Source: Kiritimatiellales bacterium
GTDB lineage: Bacteria; Verrucomicrobiota; Kiritimatiellia; Kiritimatiellales; Pontiellaceae
Direction of reading: 5' to 3'
NCBI GenBank assembly: GCA_016744085.1
Contig: JADGFE010000004.1
Span: 1 to 46,411 of the forward strand
Length of the DNA stretch: 46,411 bases
Of this stretch, positions 41,696 through 46,411 are shown one piece after another (positions within the stretch are counted from its first letter, which is position 1; every line of letters starts with the position of its first letter). Position numbers and translations under genes: made by a program. The notes beneath the pieces are model-generated. The model was not told the origin of the DNA. It saw nothing but the letters and a program-made list of their open reading frames with translations, and ran no database searches.

Positions 41696-42991
41696 ATTAA
41701 CCGTATATTTATACTTATTATTTCACTGATGCTAAGTACGTATTTCGTGCGTGCGGCAACGGATATTGGGAATAACTCCAATAATGAATCCGTAACCGTT
41801 GATGGTGGGTTATGGAGTACAGAACTGCTTCGTATTGGGTATAATTTCGGCTACGAAAACAGCCTTAATATCATAAATGGCGGACAGGTAAACAGCAGTG
41901 TCGTGCATATCGGCGATCTAGAAGGGTATGAAAATTCGGCGACGGTCTCCGGAATTGGTTCCGTATGGAATGTCGCCAATACCCTTTCAGTAGGACGTAA
42001 CCGAGGCCGCGATAACCAACTTACGATTGACGATTATGCTGTTGTAAATGCCGGAAATAGCTTTGTCGGTGGATTGAACCGCAGTAGCGACCATAATACG
42101 GCTATGGTCGGCAGCGGCGCTGTGTGGAATACCGGAGCTAATCTTTATGTTGGGATCGGTGGCGTTTATAATAAACTCTCTATCCTGAACGGAGGGCGGG
42201 TAAACAGTGAACTTGCCTATATCGGATATACCTACGGCGGGTATATTGCCAATGGTAATAGTGTGTTGGTTTCCGGAGTAGGATCAACTTGGGTTAGTTC
42301 TGACACGATTTCATTCGGTAGTATGGCAAGCTCCATGACGATATCTAGCGGGGCAGTAGTGGTTGCAAATGCGGGGATTTCAATGGGAGACCCTAGTAAT
42401 GCGCTAAATCTTAAAAGCGGTGGAAAACTTGAAGTTGGAGCGGCTTTTGATGCCTCGCAACCCGGGTTTCATTTCGAAGCCGGTAGTACGTTGGTGGTTG
42501 AGGGGCAGCTGACTGGCCTTTCAGAAGTGGAATTTGATCATAGACTTGAGGCGGTCAGTGTTCTGGGTAATTTTCTGGTTAACGGCGTGCTGGCTCTGGG
42601 AAACAGTCCTGCGGACAGCACAATTAACGGTTCGCTTACCATGGGTTCCAATGGTGTGCTTGAGATGGAGCTTGGTGGCTATGTTGCTGGCGTGGATTCG
42701 GATCGACTCACCGTCGTCGACATCAGTATTTTGGACGGAACGTTGGATGTTTCCTTTATCAATGATTTGACGGTCCAGAATGGCGATTCATTCCACCTTT
42801 TCGATTGGCAGGACTGGGTGGACGGCACGTTCTCAGACATTGATACTCCTGTATTGGGAGGAGGGTTGTCTTGGGATACGTCTGAGTTATACACGACAGG
42901 TAATTTGAACGTTATTCCTGAGCCGGCTGTACTGTCATTGCTTTTGATTGCGGGAACCTTCGGATTTATCTATCGACGACTAAACAGTTAG
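41696..42991 (+). CDS. Secreted beta-helix protein with a PEP-CTERM sorting signal
   Basis: About 432 residues if read from ATT 41696. The track starts at an internal ATG (41729), but codons before it complete a signal peptide: INRIFILIISLMLSTYFVRA then ATDIG. No ATG, GTG or TTG begins that segment in frame; an ATT start is the simplest reading. Repeated blocks follow (GYNFGYENSLNIINGGQVNS, YVGIGGVYNKLSILNGGRVNS), autotransporter-like beta-helix turns. The end VIPEPAVLSLLLIAGTFGFIYRRL is the PEP motif, helix and basic tail cut by exosortase. It is probably an exported, matrix or surface protein. No exosortase here. Confidence 0.8.
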   Translation: MNRIFILIISLMLSTYFVRAATDIGNNSNNESVTVDGGLWSTELLRIGYNFGYENSLNIINGGQVNSSVVHIGDLEGYENSATVSGIGSVWNVANTLSVGRNRGRDNQLTIDDYAVVNAGNSFVGGLNRSSDHNTAMVGSGAVWNTGANLYVGIGGVYNKLSILNGGRVNSELAYIGYTYGGYIANGNSVLVSGVGSTWVSSDTISFGSMASSMTISSGAVVVANAGISMGDPSNALNLKSGGKLEVGAAFDASQPGFHFEAGSTLVVEGQLTGLSEVEFDHRLEAVSVLGNFLVNGVLALGNSPADSTINGSLTMGSNGVLEMELGGYVAGVDSDRLTVVDISILDGTLDVSFINDLTVQNGDSFHLFDWQDWVDGTFSDIDTPVLGGGLSWDTSELYTTGNLNVIPEPAVLSLLLIAGTFGFIYRRLNS

Positions 42992-43098
42992 GCGTTATTC
43001 GAAGTGGGAAAAATCCTTGGCCGCTAAAAGATCTCCATAGCGATCGATATATCTGGCAACCTTCTCAAAATGATCGGTAAAATCGGTAAACTCGTTTT

Positions 43099-43965
43099 CT
43101 AAATATCCGGCCAGTCATCCTGAGCGATCAGCTTCTTTTTCCAAAGAATGACGCCGGCGCCGATAATCATCAGGGCAGAATAAAGCTGACCTTTGGTGAG
43201 CCACCCAAAGTAAATTGTGTTATCGGGTTCCCGGAAAAATTCCATGCTGATTCGGGCGAGGGCGTAGAGAATTAGATAGCTTGCGCTGAGGGCACCTGAT
43301 TGTTTTCCCCATTTGGTATTTCGCAACAGCATCATGATGCCAAAAACAAGGAGCCCTTCGGTAAAGGCCTGATAAAGTTGGGAAGGATGACGGGCTTCCA
43401 AGCGGCCAGTTTCCACCAGCGCTTCAATTTCTGGTTGACTGTAGTGCCCATAGTGCATGCCCAGTTGCTGCGGAAATATTACAGCCCATTTAACATCGGA
43501 AACCCGGCCCCACAGTTCACCGTTAATAAAGTTAGCCAACCGCCCGAACGCTAAACCAAGCGACGTTGTTGCCGCCATCTGATCTGTCAGATTCCAGAAC
43601 GAATGCTTATGTTTTCGCGCATACCAGAGTATGCACAGGATTACCCCGACAAAGCCGCCGTGGCTGGCCATTCCGCCTTCCCAGACACGAAAGGCATACA
43701 TGGGATCACTGAGAAATGTGCCAAAGCCGTACAGCAGCACGTAGCCCAGACGACCGCCGATAAAGACGCCAAAAAAAGCGAGCAGCACCACGAAATTACT
43801 CACCTCTTTCTCCGGGACATCAAACTCACCGCGCCTAGACCAATGGCGCAAAAGAAAAATCGAAGCAACAAACCCAAGCAAGTAGGAAAGGCCGTACCAG
43901 CGAATAGCCAGCGGCCCGCCGATTTCGAAGACGATAGGATTAATGTTGTGAATGTAGTGCGTCAT
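43099..43965 (-). CDS. lgt: Prolipoprotein diacylglyceryl transferase
   Basis: 288 residues with about seven membrane helices. N-terminal IRWYGLSYLLGF, GGRLGYVLLYG, the catalytic WEGGMASHGGFVG segment and GRLANFINGELWGR are the Lgt signature. HPSQLYQAFTEG and RISMEFFREPD follow. It moves diacylglycerol from phosphatidylglycerol to the lipobox cysteine of prolipoproteins in the inner membrane. It stands alone, convergent with the PEP-CTERM gene. Its stop is followed by an overlapping small frame (see rejected items). Confidence 0.96.
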   Translation of the reverse strand: MTHYIHNINPIVFEIGGPLAIRWYGLSYLLGFVASIFLLRHWSRRGEFDVPEKEVSNFVVLLAFFGVFIGGRLGYVLLYGFGTFLSDPMYAFRVWEGGMASHGGFVGVILCILWYARKHKHSFWNLTDQMAATTSLGLAFGRLANFINGELWGRVSDVKWAVIFPQQLGMHYGHYSQPEIEALVETGRLEARHPSQLYQAFTEGLLVFGIMMLLRNTKWGKQSGALSASYLILYALARISMEFFREPDNTIYFGWLTKGQLYSALMIIGAGVILWKKKLIAQDDWPDI

Positions 43966-44048
43966 TCCGGCGAACTATAGTTTCCGTCAGCTGGAAAGCA
44001 AGTTGCGATGCAAAAGAGCGTTACATTGTAGCGATCTGAAACGAGCTG

Positions 44049-44642
44049 TTAATTTTCTGGCAGATGCTCAAGATCCTTGTGACGACCGGAGGCCGGTTTA
44101 TTGATTCGTAAATCAGCCCGAGTAATCAACTTGAGTGTAATGCCATCAAAAACAGTTGTTTTCGCTCGTGAATAACATGCATTGAATTCAACCCCATCAA
44201 TTTCGTTAAGCACTTCGATTCGAACAGGTGCTAGAGCAACTAACGGTTGAGATGTCGTAGATGCGACGTCCCCGTCGCATTCTCTGTGCGGAGGCAAGCG
44301 ACGAGGACGTAGGTGGGCTTCGCCTCGCTACGCGTCTACGAAAATAATTCATCACGGCATTGCAATCGTGAAATGCTCTAGACCCATTCGTACGATATTG
44401 CCTGGTTGGGTAAAGAGGTTGGGAGTTATTTATGGGGACACCATTCCGAAATCGTGGAATACAGTTACCAGCTTTGAGGCGGTGTTGGCATTGATGGAAA
44501 CCCAAATATTAATATCTGCCGTGGTTCTCGGATAACCATGAAACCTCGCTGCATAACCGCCGATGAGAAGATATTCAACCTCGTAGTCGTTGAGCAACTT
44601 CAAGAACTCTTTGAAGTCGTCCGGAAGCATTTGATTTTCCAT
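44049..44642 (-). pseudogene. Nucleotidyltransferase-like gene, broken by a stop and a MITE insertion
   Basis: The N-terminal part from ATG 44642 reads DFKEFLKLLNDYEVEYLLIG and GGYAARFHGYPRTTADINIW, the pattern of MNT-type nucleotidyltransferases (normally T.DIDIW; here DIN, losing one catalytic Asp). An in-frame TAA (44430) follows VSP; then PGNIVRMGL continues in the same frame. A 145-bp element interrupts it, after which APVRIEVLNEIDGVEFNACY and ITRADLRINKPASGRHKDL complete the C-terminus. Removing the element restores PGNIVRMGLAPVRIEV exactly. So the gene has at least two independent disabling lesions. Confidence 0.8.
44234..44378. mobile_element. 145-bp MITE-like element with TA (CTAG) target duplication
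   Basis: Ends are GAGCAACTAACGGTTG and GAGCATTTCACGATTG on opposite strands, 11 of 16 matching, including all first five. TA at 44232-44233 and 44379-44380 flanks it within CTAG on both sides. Removal restores the interrupted gene. Internal hairpin TGCGACG TCCC CGTCGCA (44262-44279) and TCGTAGA/TCTACGA arms. No protein. TA duplication inside CTAG suits an IS630/Tc1-type source; a CTAG duplication (IS5-type) is the alternative. Confidence 0.8.
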
Positions 44643-45114
44643 ATGCAGCCTGTCGATTGATTTGAATGAGACGGTCTTCGGGGGGGGGGCGGGAATGCCA
44701 GTACGCATCATCAGATGAATCGTGCAGTGACCTTGCGGTCAGCATGGTTCGGTATTTATACAACCTGCTTGTATGAAAACGATTCTTCCAGTTGTCCAAG
44801 GTTTGGGAGCCCTTATTGATCGCTATAAAAGGGGGAAGGGTTGCGCTCCGCATGAGACGTAGGGCCGAAGCTAAAGATTTTTACCGGCACTTTCCGCCTG
44901 GAGATACAGCGTCCGCAGAGCGCACGTATTTAATTATCCGCGAATCGTCGATGGATAAAAAGAGCGCTTTAATAGGGTGGATTATCTCGTGTATCTTCGG
45001 GAAATAGACCTGTAGCCATCATGCACTCGGTAAAGGCAGTCCGCTTTGGGCTCTTAGCATAAAGTCTTTTAACTTTTCGAGCGGCCAACTATAAACTCTA
45101 AACCGCGCGCAGCG
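44643..45114. other. Gene-poor region with a poly-G tract and only doubtful frames
   Basis: 472 bases. A run of ten G occurs at 44680-44689. A 29-codon frame from 44773 (MKTILPVVQGLGALIDRYKR) and the end of the 44792 frame (MDKKSALIGWIISCIFGK) look weakly protein-like but lack Shine-Dalgarno sequences. They may be scraps of a decayed gene. A hairpin GCGCAG CGCTA CTGCGC (45107-45123) overlaps the stop of the next gene. Confidence 0.4.
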
Positions 45115-46026
45115 CTACTGCGCTTTGCGCATTGCTTCAATCTGAATTTCCAGTTCCGGCGTCAGCCACATATTCTGGGTGATCGAAAACTGCCCATGAT
45201 TGGAAAGCACGCCCTTTGCCGTCTGATAATCCCGCGTAATATAGGTGGTCAGCATAAGGACATAATTATCGCCTTTTCCTGAAATTTGTACCGCCGGATT
45301 CTTCAGTCCTTCTTTTTCCAGTTCAGCAATCAGGGCCGCTTTCGTGGTTTCAGCATCCTTCCCGGAAGGCTTGATGATAATTAGATGCGGGCGACTGGAA
45401 GGCAGGTCCAGAAATTGGTCCGCATTCAGCGGCTGGTTTCCGGTAAACTCCTCATAGATTTCATAAATTGCAATATCATCGCCTTTTGCAAGTTTGGCAT
45501 CAAGAATCTCTGTCACCTGCGGCTGATAGTTAGCAAGGGAGATTATGATTCGATCATGCAAAGCCGGGTTGCGCTCCTGGGCTGCAATGTCAATCAGCTG
45601 CTCTGCAATCTTAGGGGTCTTATGTTTTGTTTGGGTTAGGCCGTAATAAACGGCGTTAAATCGCACATCTCCCGAGTCATCGGTCGCAAGGCCTTGAAGC
45701 AGTTGAAGCGCTTCTGGATGTGGTATTTCTTTATCGGCTACAAAATATTGGCCCAATATCCGCGCGGTCATACTTCTGAGTAGAGAATCCTTATCTTTCG
45801 CACATACGGAAAGTCCTGGTAGATAGCTTTCGTCAACGGGATTTCTGATATTCCCCTGCGTTATCATGGCTAACGAATGCATCTTTAGCTGAGAGGGTCC
45901 TGTTTTTAACATTTCCTGAACAGATATTGTAGCTGGTTGGGTGGGGGCATTTGTTGGTGTTAATGTTTCGGCCATTGCAGAAATGGAAAATGCGATGAGG
46001 GCGGTAAATATGGTTTGTTTAATCAT
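45115..46026 (-). CDS. Secreted protein with HEAT-like helical repeats
   Basis: 303 residues; SD AGGAGA before the ATG. Signal peptide IKQTIFTALIAFSISAMA (about 1-19), then a Thr/Pro-rich spacer (TLTPTNAPTQPAT). Residues about 35-190 contain alpha-helical pairs with LLRSMTARILGQYF, GDVRFNAVYYGL and DRIIISLANYQPQV, typical of HEAT/armadillo repeats. The C-terminal part (about 215-303) has a beta-alpha character (GDNYVLMLTTYITRDY) and no recognised domain. Probably periplasmic and protein-binding. No operon partner; the stop lies in a small GC hairpin. Confidence 0.65.
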   Translation of the reverse strand: MIKQTIFTALIAFSISAMAETLTPTNAPTQPATISVQEMLKTGPSQLKMHSLAMITQGNIRNPVDESYLPGLSVCAKDKDSLLRSMTARILGQYFVADKEIPHPEALQLLQGLATDDSGDVRFNAVYYGLTQTKHKTPKIAEQLIDIAAQERNPALHDRIIISLANYQPQVTEILDAKLAKGDDIAIYEIYEEFTGNQPLNADQFLDLPSSRPHLIIIKPSGKDAETTKAALIAELEKEGLKNPAVQISGKGDNYVLMLTTYITRDYQTAKGVLSNHGQFSITQNMWLTPELEIQIEAMRKAQ

Positions 46027-46057
46027 GGGGTTCTCCTAGTTCTAAGAACGAATAAGA

Positions 46058-46086
46058 TAGATAGTATAGTCATCAAAAACAAGCAA
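46058..46086 (-). promoter_or_regulatory. Candidate promoter of the HEAT-like protein gene
   Basis: On the minus strand, -35 TTGCTT and -10 TATCTA with a 17-base spacer, about 32 bases before the ATG. Found by eye. Confidence 0.35.
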
Positions 46087-46411
46087 CGAATGAAATGCTT
46101 AAGCTTACATGAATTTAACTTGGGTATTTTGGGGTTCTGTGCCTTTCTCTTTGGTGGGTTTGGGTTCGTAATAGGGTAGGAAATGAAATGGGTTCAGTTC
46201 CCCCTGTTGCAAGCATCGGTGAATGTTGTTTATTGTTTGGAGCAAAAAACAATGAGCTGATTTGATGTTTTATCTGCGTCTTTCTGTGTTATCTGCGGGC
46301 TGAGCAGGAAAAATGGTAGACTGTAAATTAAAATGCCCAGTTTGGAAATCGAGTGCCCCATGCCAGACACGAAGTGAGGCTGGAGCCCGCGACGGCAGCG
46401 AAGCGGCAATG
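46087..46411. other. Intergenic end of the window, repeat-like DNA
   Basis: About 325 bases without a recognised gene. Contains ATTGTTT...AAACAAT (46232-46253), a TATCTGCG phrase repeated twice in 46260-46305 (TTTATCTGCGTCTTTCTGTG, then TTATCTGCGGG). Such TCTGCG/CTGTGTT phrases are dispersed in many planctomycete-like genomes. The last 60 bases are GC-rich and cut by the window edge. Confidence 0.4.

Noticed and set aside
42992-43098. Small frame after lgt encoding FTDFTDHFEKVARYIDRYGD and a few more residues (minus strand)
   Set aside because: It reads like protein but has no ATG/GTG/TTG start and overlaps the lgt end; possibly a remnant, not enough to call.
44792-45007. 71-residue frame in the gene-poor region
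   Set aside because: TTG start with no SD, no domain, and the composition is not convincing.
1-46411. CRISPR arrays, tRNA and rRNA genes
   Set aside because: No regularly spaced repeats with unique spacers, and no tRNA-like or rRNA-like sequence was found by eye on either strand.

Overview
The window is a gene-dense stretch of a bacterial chromosome of medium GC content. It carries about 34 convincing protein genes, three or four decayed genes, and no rRNA, tRNA or CRISPR array that I can see. A PEP-CTERM protein, a futalosine-type menaquinone cluster, oxygen-insensitive-looking central metabolism, a hybrid sensor kinase fused to a solute-binding domain and 'PVC-style' housekeeping genes fit a member of the Planctomycetes-Verrucomicrobia-Chlamydiae group. 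A marine Kiritimatiellota-like organism is my best guess. This assignment is inference; no marker gene here proves it.

Layout. (1) 1-5.4 kb: housekeeping genes. These are a cut-off hypothetical, a NYN/PIN-like protein, a HAD phosphatase and an SrkA-type kinase (overlapping), a CpXC protein, a TPR membrane protein, shikimate kinase, and a 60-aa basic protein with its own terminator. (2) 5.4-8 kb: a leftward salvage operon, purine nucleoside phosphorylase, cytidine deaminase and SixA. A GxxExxY nuclease-like gene sits inside it between near-perfect 28-29 bp inverted repeats, like an inserted cassette. (3) 8-11.9 kb: SulP transporter, M20 peptidase, and a C-terminal remnant of pyrimidine-nucleoside phosphorylase. 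(4) 11.9-16.6 kb: a 1438-aa sensor kinase and a single-domain response regulator. (5) 16.7-25.2 kb: hexuronate/aldonate catabolism. uxuA is divergent from kdgK-gnd1-larA-like-gnd2-uxaC. The LarA-family protein keeps every nickel-pincer ligand position and probably is a gluconate 2-epimerase. The two 6-phosphogluconate dehydrogenases differ in their cofactor-binding motif. (6) 25.2-31.5 kb: mixed genes including an ABC-F ATPase, an ankyrin-repeat scrap, a kinase-like membrane protein, and a WecG-type glycosyltransferase fused to two STAS domains. (7) 31.6-35.9 kb: sulfate assimilation cysJ-cysI-cysH. (8) 36-40.3 kb: menaquinone synthesis mqnD, an mqnB-mqnP fusion, ubiX, ubiE, mqnA, overlapping or tightly packed. 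(9) 40.3-46.4 kb: accessory region with a decayed IS110 transposase, highly structured non-coding DNA, a PEP-CTERM beta-helix protein lacking a normal start codon in front of its signal peptide, lgt, a nucleotidyltransferase pseudogene interrupted by a 145-bp MITE-like element, and a secreted HEAT-like protein.

How the genes work together. UxaC makes fructuronate (or tagaturonate). UxuA dehydrates mannonate to 2-keto-3-deoxygluconate, which KdgK phosphorylates. The mannonate oxidoreductase (uxuB) is not here. The LarA-like epimerase would instead connect mannonate to gluconate, and thus, after phosphorylation by a kinase encoded elsewhere, to the two Gnd enzymes and the pentose phosphate pathway. 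CysJIH reduce activated sulfate to sulfide. MqnA, MqnB, MqnD and MqnP, UbiX and UbiE cover most of the futalosine route; mqnC, mqnE and a UbiD-like decarboxylase must lie elsewhere.

Most interesting items: the inverted-repeat GxxExxY cassette, the MITE insertion with a clearly reconstructable target, the MqnB-MqnP and WecG-STAS-STAS fusions, and the LarA/dual-Gnd operon.
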